Below the pieces are notes generated by a model. It did no database searches. It had not been told where the DNA came from and saw nothing but the letters and a program-made list of their open reading frames with translations. A stretch of 64,000 bases of DNA from Acidobacteriota bacterium (GTDB taxonomy: Bacteria > Acidobacteriota > Blastocatellia > RBC074), in the NCBI GenBank assembly GCA_016196035.1, contig JACPYM010000008.1, positions 62,001 to 126,000 of the forward strand, in the 5' to 3' direction. Shown here in pieces: positions 54,809 through 63,816 of the stretch (position 1 is the stretch's first letter; the number at the start of each line of letters is the position of its first letter). The position numbers and the translations under genes are program-made.

Positions 54809-57800
54809 ATGACCAATCATTCACTCACCCGCATCTACCTGCTAGGCATCTGTCTTTTCACTTTTACCTGGGCTGCGTTTGCCCAAACCGCCGTCACGCT
54901 CAAACCAGGCCGCGCCCCGCAACAAGCGATTGACGAGGAGTACACGCAAAAGATCCGCGAGTACACCACCGCGCCCTTTTTCAATTCGCCGCTGACCGAT
55001 TATCTGCCCGCGTCGAAAACCGTGCCGACGCCCAAGGCCGTGCTCGGCGATGTGGCCGGCGCGCCGGGCAAGCTGCCTTATTCGCACGAGGTCTACCGCT
55101 ACATGCGAATGCTGGAAGCGGCCAGCAAGCGCGTCAAAGTCTTTTCCATCGGCACGACCGAAGAGGGCCGCGAGATGATCGCCGTCGCGGTTTCTTCGGA
55201 AGCCAACATGGCGAAGCTCGAAGCCAATCGCGCGCGACTCGCCAAACTGGCCGACCCGCGCACGATCAATCTCAACGACGACGAAGCCGACAAAATCATC
55301 GCCGACACGGTGCCGGTCTATTACATGACCGGCACGATCCATTCGCCCGAAACCGGTTCGCCAACGGCGCTGATGGAACTGGCCTATCGCTTGACGGTGG
55401 ACGAGAGCGAGTACATAAAATCTATCCGCGACAAGGTCGTCACGCTGATTACGCCGGTCGTCGAAGTGGATGGGCGCGACCGGCAGGTGGACGTTTATAA
55501 CTGGCATTTGGCGAACCCCGGCAAGAACTGGCCGAACCTGATTTACTGGGGCCATTACGTCGCGCACGACAACAATCGCGATTCGATGTCGTTGACGTTG
55601 AAGCTGACGCAGAACGTGCTCAACACCTACACCAGTTGGCGCGCGCAGGTGCTGCACGACCTGCACGAATCGGTGGCCTATCTTTACGACAACACCGTGG
55701 GCGCGGAGCCTTACAACGCCTGGCTTGATCCGATCTTGACGAATGAATGGCACATGATCGGCTGGAACAACGTCGGCGAGATGACGAAGCTGGGCATGCC
55801 GGGCGTGTTTACCTACGGCACGTTTGACACCTGGTCGCCCAGCTATCTGATGTTCATCGCCGCGTCGCACAATGGCATCAGCCGCTTGTACGAAACCTTT
55901 GGCAACGGCGGCGCCGACACCGTCGAACGCACGCTCTCGCCGAATGAGTATTCGCGCACCTGGTACAAACAGAATCCGCCGCTGCCCAAGGCCAAATGGT
56001 CGCAGCGCAACAACAACAACTATCAACAGTCGGCGCTGCTCATCTCGCTCGCGCATTTCGGCGCGAACGACAAATACTTCTTGCGCAACTTTTATCTGAA
56101 GAGCAAGAACTCGATTCTGAAGCCGAAGACCGCCGGCCCGGCGGCTTACGTTTTCCCGAAGAGCGATCCGCGCGCGGGCGGCCAGGCCGAGTTGCTGCGC
56201 CTGTTGCAAAAGCAGGGTTGCGAAGTGCATCAAGCAACGGCGGCATTCACGGTGACCCTGCCCGCGAAAAAGAAACCCGCGCGGCCCAACGGCGCGCCTG
56301 AGACCCGCGCGGCAACTAACGATGGCAATGGCGGTGGCAGCGGGCCTAACGCTGGACAAGAGGCCAAGCAGGAGGCCAAGCAGGACGCCAAGCCTGAAAC
56401 GGAGACGCGCGAGTTTGCGGCGGGCAGTTACATCGTGCGCATGGATCAGCCCTACAGCCGCATCGCCGATATGATGTTGGATTATCAGTACTGGTCGCCG
56501 AATGATCCGCAGCGCAACATCTACGACGACACGGCGTGGACGTTCGGCGAATTGAACAACGTGCAGGTCGTGCGCGTGACCGATGTCAAAGTGCTCGACG
56601 CCGCGATGGAAATGGTCAAGGGCGAAGTCAAAGCGCCGGGCGGCATGATCGGCAAGGGGAACATCTTCGTCGTCAACCACAACGCCGATAATTCGCTGGC
56701 GACCTTGCGCTATCGTTTCAAAGACGCGCAGTTTGAATCCGCTGAAGAGGCTTTCGAAATTTCAAATCTGAAATTTAGGCGCGGCTCGTTCATCATCCGC
56801 AATGCGAATGAAGCTGACTTGCGCAAAGCGGCAGAAGAGTTCGGCTTAAAAGTGATGGCCGTGGCCGAAGCGCCAAACGTCAAAACGCACGCAGTCAAAG
56901 CCGCGCGCGTCGCGCTGATGCACACCTGGCTGAGCACGCAGGACGAAGGCTGGTGGCGTTTGGAATTCGATCGGCGCGGCGTGCCCTTTGATTACATCAG
57001 CACGCAGGGCGTGGCGGCGGACGCGAACCTGAACGCCAAGTATGACGTGATTGTTTTCGCGCCGGTGGGCCGCGCCAATCCGCAACAAATCGTCAGCGGC
57101 ATGCCGATGTTTGGCAATCCGCTACCGTGGAAAAAGACCGAGTTGACGCCGAACCTGGGGCGCACCGATGAGACCGACGATATGCGGCCCGGCTTGGGTT
57201 GGACAGGGTTGCAAAACCTGCAGACCTTCGTGCAACGCGGTGGCTTGTTGATTACGGCGAACGACACGGCGAACTTTGCGGTCACGTTCGGCTTTGCGCC
57301 GGGTGTTTCGATCACGCCGCCGCAACGCTTGCGCGCGACGGGCACCATCGTGCGTTCGAAGCTGGTGGATGCGGCCAGCCCGCTTGCGTATGGCTACAAC
57401 GACAACCTGGCGATCTTCTGTTCGAGCGGCCCGATCTTTGGGCTGAGCAATACCGTGGGTGGCCGGAGTGGCCGCCGCACGGATGGCGAGGGGGCTGGCC
57501 GTTTGACCGGTCGCGGCACGCCTGACGATCTGGACGTGGTGCAGAACCGCGCGCCCGATGTGATTCCCGAACCGCCCAAAGCCGAACCGTGGGAAGCCTT
57601 GCCGCTGACCGATGAACAGTTGCGCAACGCCACGGGCGTCATTCCGCCGGCGGCGCGTCCGCGCGTGGTGTTGCGCTATGCCGACGCGCGCGATTTGCTG
57701 GTGTCAGGTTTGCTCGAAGCGGGCACCGAAATCGCGCAACGCCCCGCCGTGGTGGACGTGCCGTTCGGCAATGGTCACGTCGTGCTCTTTTCCAACAATC

Positions 57801-57901
57801 CGTTCTGGCGCGGCGAAACGCAGGGCAGCTACTTCCTGGTATTCAATGCGATTCTGCATTTTGACAGTTTGAATGCGGGGCGGAAGCTGGCGGAGAAATA
57901 A
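54809..57901 (+). CDS. Exported M14-family zinc carboxypeptidase-like protein
   Basis: 1,030 aa with signal peptide (about 1-25, ending AAFAQ). The peptidase domain is at about 85-330: YYMTGTIHSPETGSPTALMEL near 170-190 contains the HxxE zinc motif, VDVYNWHLANP follows, and VLHDLHESVAYLYDN near 280 supplies the third ligand. About 470-545 is a Lys/Ala/Glu-rich linker, followed by a large C-terminal region with a class I amidotransferase-like fold (GVAADANLNAKYDVIVFAP, FVQRGGLLITANDT). ATG 54809 is preferred over a TTG five codons earlier because of GAAGGA upstream. Substrate unknown. Confidence 0.88.
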   Translation: MTNHSLTRIYLLGICLFTFTWAAFAQTAVTLKPGRAPQQAIDEEYTQKIREYTTAPFFNSPLTDYLPASKTVPTPKAVLGDVAGAPGKLPYSHEVYRYMRMLEAASKRVKVFSIGTTEEGREMIAVAVSSEANMAKLEANRARLAKLADPRTINLNDDEADKIIADTVPVYYMTGTIHSPETGSPTALMELAYRLTVDESEYIKSIRDKVVTLITPVVEVDGRDRQVDVYNWHLANPGKNWPNLIYWGHYVAHDNNRDSMSLTLKLTQNVLNTYTSWRAQVLHDLHESVAYLYDNTVGAEPYNAWLDPILTNEWHMIGWNNVGEMTKLGMPGVFTYGTFDTWSPSYLMFIAASHNGISRLYETFGNGGADTVERTLSPNEYSRTWYKQNPPLPKAKWSQRNNNNYQQSALLISLAHFGANDKYFLRNFYLKSKNSILKPKTAGPAAYVFPKSDPRAGGQAELLRLLQKQGCEVHQATAAFTVTLPAKKKPARPNGAPETRAATNDGNGGGSGPNAGQEAKQEAKQDAKPETETREFAAGSYIVRMDQPYSRIADMMLDYQYWSPNDPQRNIYDDTAWTFGELNNVQVVRVTDVKVLDAAMEMVKGEVKAPGGMIGKGNIFVVNHNADNSLATLRYRFKDAQFESAEEAFEISNLKFRRGSFIIRNANEADLRKAAEEFGLKVMAVAEAPNVKTHAVKAARVALMHTWLSTQDEGWWRLEFDRRGVPFDYISTQGVAADANLNAKYDVIVFAPVGRANPQQIVSGMPMFGNPLPWKKTELTPNLGRTDETDDMRPGLGWTGLQNLQTFVQRGGLLITANDTANFAVTFGFAPGVSITPPQRLRATGTIVRSKLVDAASPLAYGYNDNLAIFCSSGPIFGLSNTVGGRSGRRTDGEGAGRLTGRGTPDDLDVVQNRAPDVIPEPPKAEPWEALPLTDEQLRNATGVIPPAARPRVVLRYADARDLLVSGLLEAGTEIAQRPAVVDVPFGNGHVVLFSNNPFWRGETQGSYFLVFNAILHFDSLNAGRKLAEK

Positions 57902-57913
57902 ACTTCGTATACA

Positions 57914-57959
57914 AAGGCAGCGGTTGGGTGGCTTGTTTAAGCCACCCAACCGCTGCCTT
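57914..57959. terminator. Strong hairpin between convergent genes
   Basis: Perfect 21-bp inverted repeat (57914-57934 and 57939-57959) with a 4-base loop. It lies at the end of the M14 gene and just beyond the full-length end (57963) of the small membrane protein gene on the other strand, so it probably serves both. Confidence 0.75.
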
Positions 57960-57962
57960 CAG

Positions 57963-58280
57963 TTATTTCGCAGATTTCCCTGTAATGTAACCAAGCAACG
58001 CGCTCACAATGGTGGTGAGCAAGCCAAGCGCCAGTTTCCCTTCATCAGTTGCAAGGCTTTTTTGGATGATGATCTAGGCACAAAGCAAAACAACGATGAT
58101 GATAACGGCACTGGTCAGGCCGTGCAGGAGGAGTTCTTTGGTGCGCAGGTGTTTGGCGTCGGCTTCTTTGAGACGGATTTCCGATTCGCGCTTGAGCGGG
58201 TCGTCGGTATTAACGGTAATAGAAAGCTGATGATCTGCCCGATTGGCCAGTTCGTTGAGGTCAAGGTTCGTATTCGCCAT
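57963..58280 (-). pseudogene. Small membrane protein gene interrupted by an in-frame amber codon
   Basis: From ATG 58280 the frame runs 68 codons (MANTNLDLNELANRADHQL through a first membrane helix SAVIIIVVLLCA) to TAG at 58074-58076. It then continues in the same frame for 36 sensible codons (IIIQKSLATDEGKLALGLL, second helix TTIVSALLGYITGKSAK) to TAA at 57963-57965, right before a strong terminator. The simplest reading is a CAG-to-TAG nonsense mutation; readthrough is less likely. An acidic N-terminal region precedes the helices. Function unknown; it lies 20 bp downstream of a ribbon-helix-helix gene. Confidence 0.7.
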
Positions 58281-58300
58281 TCATCAAACCGAAGGCGCGC

Positions 58301-58540
58301 TCAAATCCCGATGATTTCGGTGGCAAGTTGCTGGTCTTTTTCCGCAATGCCGAACTTTTTGCCCTGACGTTTCGCGTCCACTGCGACCTCCATCAGTGCA
58401 ATCGCTTTGCGTAACACATCGCTTTTGGTGCCGCCGATATTGCCAGCGAGATTTTCAAGTAAGGTGTTCAACTCCGGTGAAATATCGAGACTCAAGCGGA
58501 CTTTCGTCCTTTCTAGATCAGAAGTTATTGTTTTAGCCAT
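58301..58540 (-). CDS. Ribbon-helix-helix (CopG/Arc-like) protein
   Basis: 79 aa. TKVRLSLDISPELNTLLENLAGNIGGTKSDVLRKAIALMEVAVDAKRQG is the beta-strand, helix, turn, helix of MetJ/Arc-type DNA-binding dimers. The tail KFGIAEKDQQLATEIIGI is typical of antitoxin-like members. No purine-rich ribosome site precedes ATG 58540, so it may be read from a leaderless mRNA. It is probably in one transcript with the small membrane protein gene downstream. It may regulate its own operon. Confidence 0.8.
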   Translation of the reverse strand: MAKTITSDLERTKVRLSLDISPELNTLLENLAGNIGGTKSDVLRKAIALMEVAVDAKRQGKKFGIAEKDQQLATEIIGI

Positions 58541-58638
58541 GAGAAAGGAAATCTGAAATTTTACCCGGTGTTTGTATTTCTACGTCTTACTCGTTTCCGG
58601 GTCAGTAGGCAGACGCAGCGAAAAACCATTTCGCATCT

Positions 58639-58666
58639 TTGTGTGCGGATTTTTCGCACGGATAAT
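58639..58666 (+). promoter_or_regulatory. Candidate promoter of the phoD-like gene with operator-like palindrome
   Basis: TTGTGT (58639-58644), 16-base spacer, GATAAT (58661-58666), 49 bases before the ATG. GTGCG/CGCAC (58643-58647 and 58655-58659) lies between the two hexamers and could be an operator. Confidence 0.35.
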
Positions 58667-58714
58667 ACTGAAAATCTACGCAAAAGATCAACACACTAAC
58701 CTGATAAATTAAAT

Positions 58715-60268
58715 ATGCGCCGACGACGTTTTCTCAACTACACAAAATCCGCCAGCTTAGGTCTAGCGCTCTCTATGAAAGCGCCAGCTTTTATCCGCCA
58801 GGACAGCCAACGCCCGCAACTCCTCTGCGGCGTGCAAAGCGGCGACGTCAGCGCAAACAGCGCTGTCATTTGGAGCCGAGCCGACCGTCCCGCGCGGATG
58901 CTGGTCGAATACGCCACGACCGAATCCTTCCAAAACGCGCAACGCCTGACCAGCCCCGCTGCGCTTGAAATCAGCGATTTCACTGCCCGTGTAGACCTAA
59001 CCGGCCTACCCGTTGGACAACGGATTTTCTACCGTGTCCGTTTTCAGGATTTGGCTGAAAGCCGTGCGCTGAGTGAGGCAGTCACAGGCAGTTTCAATAC
59101 GCCCGCGACAACCAAGCGTGATGTGAAACTGGTTTGGGGTGGCGATGTCTGCGGGCAGGGTTGGGGCATCAATCCTGATTTCGGCGGCATGAAAATCTAT
59201 GAAGCGATGCGCCAGTGGCAGCCTGATCTGTTCATTCATTCGGGCGACACAATCTACGCCGACAACGTGATTCAGGCCGAAGTCAAACTCGATGACGGTT
59301 CGCTCTGGAAGAACCTGACGACGCCGGAAAAATCCAAGGTCGCTGAGACGCTGGCAGAGTTTCACGGCAACCAGCGCTACAATTTTCTGGCTGAAAGCTT
59401 TCGCCGCTTCAATGCCGCCGTGCCGATGCTGGCGCAGTGGGACGATCACGAAGTTCGCAACAATTGGTTTCCGGGGCAAATCCTCGATGACCCGAAATAC
59501 GTGGTCAAAAGCGTAGACCTGCTGGCGGCGCGGGCCAAACGTGCCTTTCTGGATTACATGCCAATGCGCTTTGATCCGGCTGATCCTGAGCGCGTGTATC
59601 GCGCCTACAACCACGGCCCGCTGCTCGACGTGCTGCTGCTGGATGAGCGCAGCTATCGCGCGGCCAATGGCCCGAACCGGCAACCAGCGCAGAACGACGA
59701 AACGGTTTTCCTGGGCAGCGCGCAGATGAATTGGATCAAGCGACGTTTGCTGGCTTCGCGCGCAACTTGGAAGGTGATTGCCAGCGATATGCCCATCGGC
59801 TTGGTCGTCGGCGATGGCACGCGCAACGGGCAGCCCAATTTTGAAGCCTTCGCCAACGGCAATGGCCCGGCGCTGGGGCGCGAGTTGGAAGTGGCCGAAT
59901 TGCTGCGCTTCATCAAACAGCGCAAGATCAAGAACGTGATTTGGGTGACGGCGGATGTGCATTACGCGGCGGCGCATTATTACGATCCGGCCAAAGCGCA
60001 ATTCACCGACTTCAATCCGTTTTGGGAATTCGTCGCGGGGCCGCTCAACGCCGGCACGTTTGGGCCTGCCGCGTTGGATGACACCTTTGGCCCGCAGGTC
60101 AAATTCACCGGCATTCCCAAAGGCATGCGGCCGAATCGTTCGCCCAAGGACGGCTTTCAGTTTTTCGGCGGCATCAAGATTGATGGCAAGACCGAAGCAA
60201 TGACGGTGAGCTTGCACGACATCGCGGGCAAGCAGTTATACAGCATTGAACTGGCGGCGCAACGTTGA
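58715..60268 (+). CDS. phoD: PhoD-family alkaline phosphatase/phosphodiesterase
   Basis: 517 aa, exported by the Tat pathway (MRRRRFLNYTKSASLGLAL signal with twin Arg, residues 1-30). An N-terminal Ig-like PhoD_N domain (GVQSGDVSANSAVIWSRADRP, about 38-130) precedes the metallophosphatase domain (about 135-500): LVWGGDVCGQGWG, DLFIHSGDTIYADN, WDDHEVRNNW and VIWVTADVHYAAAH carry the metal ligands. It releases phosphate from esters in the periplasm and depends on Ca and Fe in the known members. No Pho box was recognised upstream. Confidence 0.93.
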   Translation: MRRRRFLNYTKSASLGLALSMKAPAFIRQDSQRPQLLCGVQSGDVSANSAVIWSRADRPARMLVEYATTESFQNAQRLTSPAALEISDFTARVDLTGLPVGQRIFYRVRFQDLAESRALSEAVTGSFNTPATTKRDVKLVWGGDVCGQGWGINPDFGGMKIYEAMRQWQPDLFIHSGDTIYADNVIQAEVKLDDGSLWKNLTTPEKSKVAETLAEFHGNQRYNFLAESFRRFNAAVPMLAQWDDHEVRNNWFPGQILDDPKYVVKSVDLLAARAKRAFLDYMPMRFDPADPERVYRAYNHGPLLDVLLLDERSYRAANGPNRQPAQNDETVFLGSAQMNWIKRRLLASRATWKVIASDMPIGLVVGDGTRNGQPNFEAFANGNGPALGRELEVAELLRFIKQRKIKNVIWVTADVHYAAAHYYDPAKAQFTDFNPFWEFVAGPLNAGTFGPAALDDTFGPQVKFTGIPKGMRPNRSPKDGFQFFGGIKIDGKTEAMTVSLHDIAGKQLYSIELAAQR

Positions 60269-60328
60269 ATTTCAAATTTGAGATTTGGGATTTGCACTGC
60301 GGGATTGCAGATCAAAAGGAAAGCAAAG

Positions 60329-61288
60329 ATGACCGAACTGAATGGGCATATCAAACTAATCGTACTGGTGACAACCGTCGCGCTGGCGGTAATCGCTCTT
60401 CGACTACCACGCGACGTTTGGGCCTGGGGCCACGTCGGCCACGAATTAGCAGGCCGTGCGGCGGCGATCAAACTGCCTGTCGACATGCCTAAGTTCTTCC
60501 GCAAGGAAGTTGACCAGTTGAGCTATCTCAACCCGGAGCCGGATCGTTGGCGCGCGCGCGATGAATCGAATATTGATCGCGGCATGGACAGCGCTGCCGC
60601 GCCCGACCATTTCATTGACCTGGAATTGGTGCCGGCGACGGCGCTGAACGCGGTCAATCGTTACGATTTCACCGCCGAGTTGTTGAAGGCTGGGAAAAAG
60701 CCCGTCAATGTGGGCTTCGTGCCGTATCGCATGCTCGAACTCTTCCAGACCATGCGCATCGAGTTCCGCTTGTGGCGCGCCGAAAAGGACGCGCGCAAAC
60801 GCCGCTGGATCGAAGCGCGCATTCTGAATGACGCAGGCATCCTGGGCCATTACGTCACCGACGCCGCCAATCCGCACCACACGACGATTCATTACAACGG
60901 CTGGTCGGGCGACAATCCGCAAGGCTATACCGTCTTCACCAGCGAACCGAACAAAGGCATTCACTATCGCTTTGAAGACGTTTATCTGGAATCGCACATC
61001 AAGCTGAACGACGTCTTGCCGTTGATTGCCGTCGAGGCCCGCGTAATCGAAAAACCGCGCGAAGCGATTTGGGAACACCTCCGCAACTCGAATAAGCTGG
61101 TCGAACAGCTTTATATTTTGGACAAGCAGGAAGCCTTCAGCGCGACGACTGCGGGTGCCGAGCACAAGAAATTTATCAGCGAGCGCCTGGCCGCAGGCGC
61201 GCAGATGTTGCGCGATCTGTGGTGGACGGCCTGGGTCACGAGCGACCCGAAATTGACGCCACCGGTGCCACCACGTCCGACCAATTGA
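60329..61288 (+). CDS. Exported S1/P1-nuclease or phospholipase-C-like zinc hydrolase
   Basis: 319 aa with an N-terminal hydrophobic signal (about 8-30) ending WAWG, after which GHVGHELAGRAAAI starts the mature chain: the N-terminal Trp plus His motif typical of the phospholipase C/P1 nuclease fold. DAGILGHYVTDAANPHHTTIHYNGW near 170-195 gives more zinc ligands (His, Asp). The active-site count looks reduced compared with S1 nuclease, so substrate type is uncertain. ATG 60329 has AAAAGGAAA upstream. Confidence 0.75.
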   Translation: MTELNGHIKLIVLVTTVALAVIALRLPRDVWAWGHVGHELAGRAAAIKLPVDMPKFFRKEVDQLSYLNPEPDRWRARDESNIDRGMDSAAAPDHFIDLELVPATALNAVNRYDFTAELLKAGKKPVNVGFVPYRMLELFQTMRIEFRLWRAEKDARKRRWIEARILNDAGILGHYVTDAANPHHTTIHYNGWSGDNPQGYTVFTSEPNKGIHYRFEDVYLESHIKLNDVLPLIAVEARVIEKPREAIWEHLRNSNKLVEQLYILDKQEAFSATTAGAEHKKFISERLAAGAQMLRDLWWTAWVTSDPKLTPPVPPRPTN

Positions 61289-61322
61289 ATTCACTGGCCA
61301 ATTGAATTTATTGAGGGCTGCT

Positions 61323-61889
61323 ATGAAACATCCCGCTGTGTTAGACCGCCGCCGCGCCGCGCTGGCGGTCATTGATCTGCAAGAAGCCTTTCGTCCGATG
61401 ATCGCCGGGTTTGGCGAGTTGGCGCAGCGCATCGCCGTGACTGTGCAAGCTTGCCGTGTGTTGGACGTGCCGATCATCGTGACCGAACAATATCCCAAAG
61501 GCTTGGGCCGCACTGTCGCTGAAGTCGCCGAGCACCTGCCCGCCGGAACCGTGCCGCTGGAGAAGCAGACCTTTTCAGCTTGTGGCGTGCAGGAATTCGA
61601 TGTGCAACTGCGCGAACACCACGCCGAACAGGTCATCGTCTGCGGCATCGAAGCGCACATCTGCGTCAGCCAGACGGCGCACGATTTATTGCAACTCGGC
61701 TATCAGGTGCATTTGCTCTGTGATGCCGTGGCGGCGCGCTTGCCGCACAACCGCGAAGTCGCCATTCAAAAACTCATCGGCAACGGCGCGATCATTTCTT
61801 CGATAGAGATGGCGCTGTTTGAACTATGCGGCGGCGCGGACACGCCCGAATTCAAACAGGTGCAGCAGTTGGTGAAAGGCTTGCAATAG
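61323..61889 (+). CDS. Isochorismatase-family cysteine hydrolase
   Basis: 188 aa with the catalytic triad visible: Asp18 in VIDLQEAF, Lys81 in LEKQTFSA and Cys114 in IEAHICVSQTAHDLL. The IEAHICV variant is typical of the YcaC-type amidohydrolase branch rather than nicotinamidase. Start ATG 61323 has GAGGG upstream; a longer start six codons earlier is weaker. The TAG abuts the ATG of the NUDIX gene, so the two are co-translated. Substrate unknown; cytoplasmic. Confidence 0.9.
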   Translation: MKHPAVLDRRRAALAVIDLQEAFRPMIAGFGELAQRIAVTVQACRVLDVPIIVTEQYPKGLGRTVAEVAEHLPAGTVPLEKQTFSACGVQEFDVQLREHHAEQVIVCGIEAHICVSQTAHDLLQLGYQVHLLCDAVAARLPHNREVAIQKLIGNGAIISSIEMALFELCGGADTPEFKQVQQLVKGLQ

Positions 61890-62501
61890 ATGCGTGAAAC
61901 GACAATCGAACAGTTTGAATGGCTGGAAACCAAGACTGAATACCGCGAAATCCGCCCGTCGAAACACGGCGAGGAATTGCGCTGGCTGGTCAACCGCGAA
62001 ACGATCCGGCAACGCGCGACTGGCGCGACCGTCACGCGCTCGCACCTGCGCCACCCCGGCATTTGCGTGATGGTTCCCTTCACCGACGCAGACCACATCG
62101 TGCTGATGCGGCAATACCGCTACGCCGCGAATGAGTATCTGTGGGAACTCTCGGCGGGCACGCTGGCGGGGCGCGAAGAGAACGGTCGCATGATCTCCAC
62201 CGAAACACCGGAGGAATGCGCGCGGCGTGAATTGCTGGAGGAAACCGGCTACGAGGCGCGCGACTGGCAGAAAGTCTGTGAATGTTACGCTATGCCGGGC
62301 AGCAGCGATGAGTTGATTCACCTTTTCTTTGCGCGTGGCCTGACGCAGCGCGAGCAGGCGTTGGATGTCGGCGAAATCATCAGCGAGATTCGCGCATTCA
62401 GTGCGGCGGAGTTGCGCGGGATGATCGCGCGCGGCGAGATTCGGGACGCGAAGACGTTGGTGGGATTGTTTTATGCGCTGTCAGGTACAGCAGGCTGCTA
62501 G
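61890..62501 (+). CDS. NUDIX hydrolase, ADP-ribose pyrophosphatase type
   Basis: 203 aa. The full Nudix box is present: Gly, then Glu six positions later, then RELLEETGY (GRMISTETPEECARRELLEETGY pattern, near residues 90-113). LWELSAGTLAGREE before it and YAMPGSSDELIHLFFARGL after it are typical of ADP-ribose pyrophosphatases. The last residues (SGTAGC) and the TAG stop are read from the left arm of a palindromic repeat (62485-62510), so the native C-terminus has been replaced or extended. Coupled to the upstream hydrolase. Confidence 0.9.
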   Translation: MRETTIEQFEWLETKTEYREIRPSKHGEELRWLVNRETIRQRATGATVTRSHLRHPGICVMVPFTDADHIVLMRQYRYAANEYLWELSAGTLAGREENGRMISTETPEECARRELLEETGYEARDWQKVCECYAMPGSSDELIHLFFARGLTQREQALDVGEIISEIRAFSAAELRGMIARGEIRDAKTLVGLFYALSGTAGC

Positions 62502-62584
62502 CCTGCTGCCACCTTGCGGAGAGAGGCTTGTGCGAATTCATTTCATCTTCCATTCAACGGCAGCAGGCTAGCAGCCTGCTGTAC
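62485..62584. repeat. Palindromic repeat, family B copy 2
   Basis: Perfect 26-bp inverted repeat (62485-62510 and 62559-62584), arm GTACAGCAGGCTGCTAG, around a 48-bp loop. It has the same arm core as 23609-23725. It supplies the stop codon of the NUDIX gene. Confidence 0.85.
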
Positions 62585-62690
62585 TGCGGCAAACTGTCTC
62601 GGCCAAATGAATCTGTTCAGCGAGCAAGCGGCGTAATCAAAAATGTATTGCCGCTTTCACTGACAGATTCCCCGCTGGAGGTTACCCGTT

Positions 62691-63236
62691 ATGTCGCTGC
62701 TGCTTTCGTTGCTGTTTTATCTGGCCGTCGCCGTTGCCGTCATTCTGGTCGCCGGCACGCTCATCACCTTTCTGGTCGAGCGCAGCCCATATCACCAACA
62801 ATTTGTGCAGGGCCGCGTGCCCACGCCCGCACCGCAAGGGTTTTATCCGGGTATGGCGCACGTCCTGTTCGACAAACCCGTGCCCTGGCTTGGTAAATCG
62901 TTCGATAGCGCGGGGCAATTGGGCTTCAACATTTTCACGCCGCTGGGCGCGCGCATCCTCAAGCTTTTCTCGCCGCTTTACCGGCGCTTCAGCCGCAACG
63001 CTGACGGAAATACCAACGCGTATTACTTCAAAACTCGCACTGGTCAGGGCAAGAAGGACGCGCAGACCGAAGTCATCAAGCTTGATTACGACGCGCCCGA
63101 AAACCCGCTGTTCATTCGCATCATCCTGGACGAGATCGTCGAGCTTGCGCCGCAGCAATACCTGGGCAAAATTCACGTGAAGCTGCTGCCCGGCTTTTAT
63201 GTGACCATCGGTTATTTCGGCTTGCGGAAACAGTGA
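62691..63236 (+). CDS. Membrane-anchored hypothetical protein
   Basis: 181 aa. One N-terminal membrane helix (LLLSLLFYLAVAVAVILVAGTLITF, about 3-28) is followed by a soluble domain with GFYPGMAHVLFDKPVPWLGKSF near 50 and a beta-rich end (LLPGFYVTIGYFGLRK). Good ribosome site (GGAGGT). No known family is recognised. The small size, anchor and position after a metabolic cluster do not reveal a role. Confidence 0.7.
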   Translation: MSLLLSLLFYLAVAVAVILVAGTLITFLVERSPYHQQFVQGRVPTPAPQGFYPGMAHVLFDKPVPWLGKSFDSAGQLGFNIFTPLGARILKLFSPLYRRFSRNADGNTNAYYFKTRTGQGKKDAQTEVIKLDYDAPENPLFIRIILDEIVELAPQQYLGKIHVKLLPGFYVTIGYFGLRKQ

Positions 63237-63272
63237 TCGTTACAAGAGGCAACAAGTTTCACCTCTCATCCC

Positions 63273-63713
63273 TCATCCCTTACCTTGCAGTCGTTCTCTG
63301 TCGAGCCGCATCAGCGTCGCCGTGCTTTTCGCCACCAGCGTGCCGTCATCAAGCGTGATCGTCACTTCGCAATAGGCCAGCGTTTTGCCCAGATTGACGA
63401 TGCGGGCGTCAGCAATGATGTCGCGGTCTTTGACGGCTTTGAAGAAATTAATGCGCTGTTCGACGGTCGTGGCGAGTTGATCGGGCAAGACCAGCGTCAT
63501 CAGCGCGTGCGCGGCAGCGGAATCGGCCAGCGCGTAAATCGCGCCACCGTGCAACGAAGCCGGTTGCAGCAATTCCTCGCGAAAGGGCAGTTTCATTTGC
63601 GCCCAGCCCGCGCCCGCGTCCAACAGTTCGATACCCATAAACCGCAGGAATGAAACGCGCGCCGAGGCGGCTTTTAACAGTTCGAATTCTTTGTTCACTG
63701 GCTTATTGCTCAT
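63273..63713 (-). CDS. PaaI-type hotdog thioesterase
   Basis: 146 aa hotdog-fold acyl-CoA thioesterase. The signature LHGGAIYALADSAAAHA (residues about 54-70, with His55, GG and the acidic residue at 64) contains the active site. VEQRINFFKAVKDRDIIADAR and LDDGTLVAKSTATLMRL follow the family. It probably hydrolyses aryl- or acyl-CoA thioesters in the cytoplasm. Convergent with the membrane-protein gene. Confidence 0.9.
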   Translation of the reverse strand: MSNKPVNKEFELLKAASARVSFLRFMGIELLDAGAGWAQMKLPFREELLQPASLHGGAIYALADSAAAHALMTLVLPDQLATTVEQRINFFKAVKDRDIIADARIVNLGKTLAYCEVTITLDDGTLVAKSTATLMRLDRERLQGKG

Positions 63714-63816
63714 TGGTGATGATGGGATTATCCTCCCAGCCGATTTCGTATACGCTCACAAACATTACGCCGCAATCTTCCCCCTGAAACCGCCCACGAC
63801 GCAACAGGAACACGCG

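Noticed and set aside
54842-56680. 612-codon open frame on the - strand
   Set aside because: Antisense shadow of the M14 peptidase, whose zinc motifs are clear on the + strand.
59006-60217. 403-codon open frame on the - strand
   Set aside because: Antisense to the PhoD-family gene.
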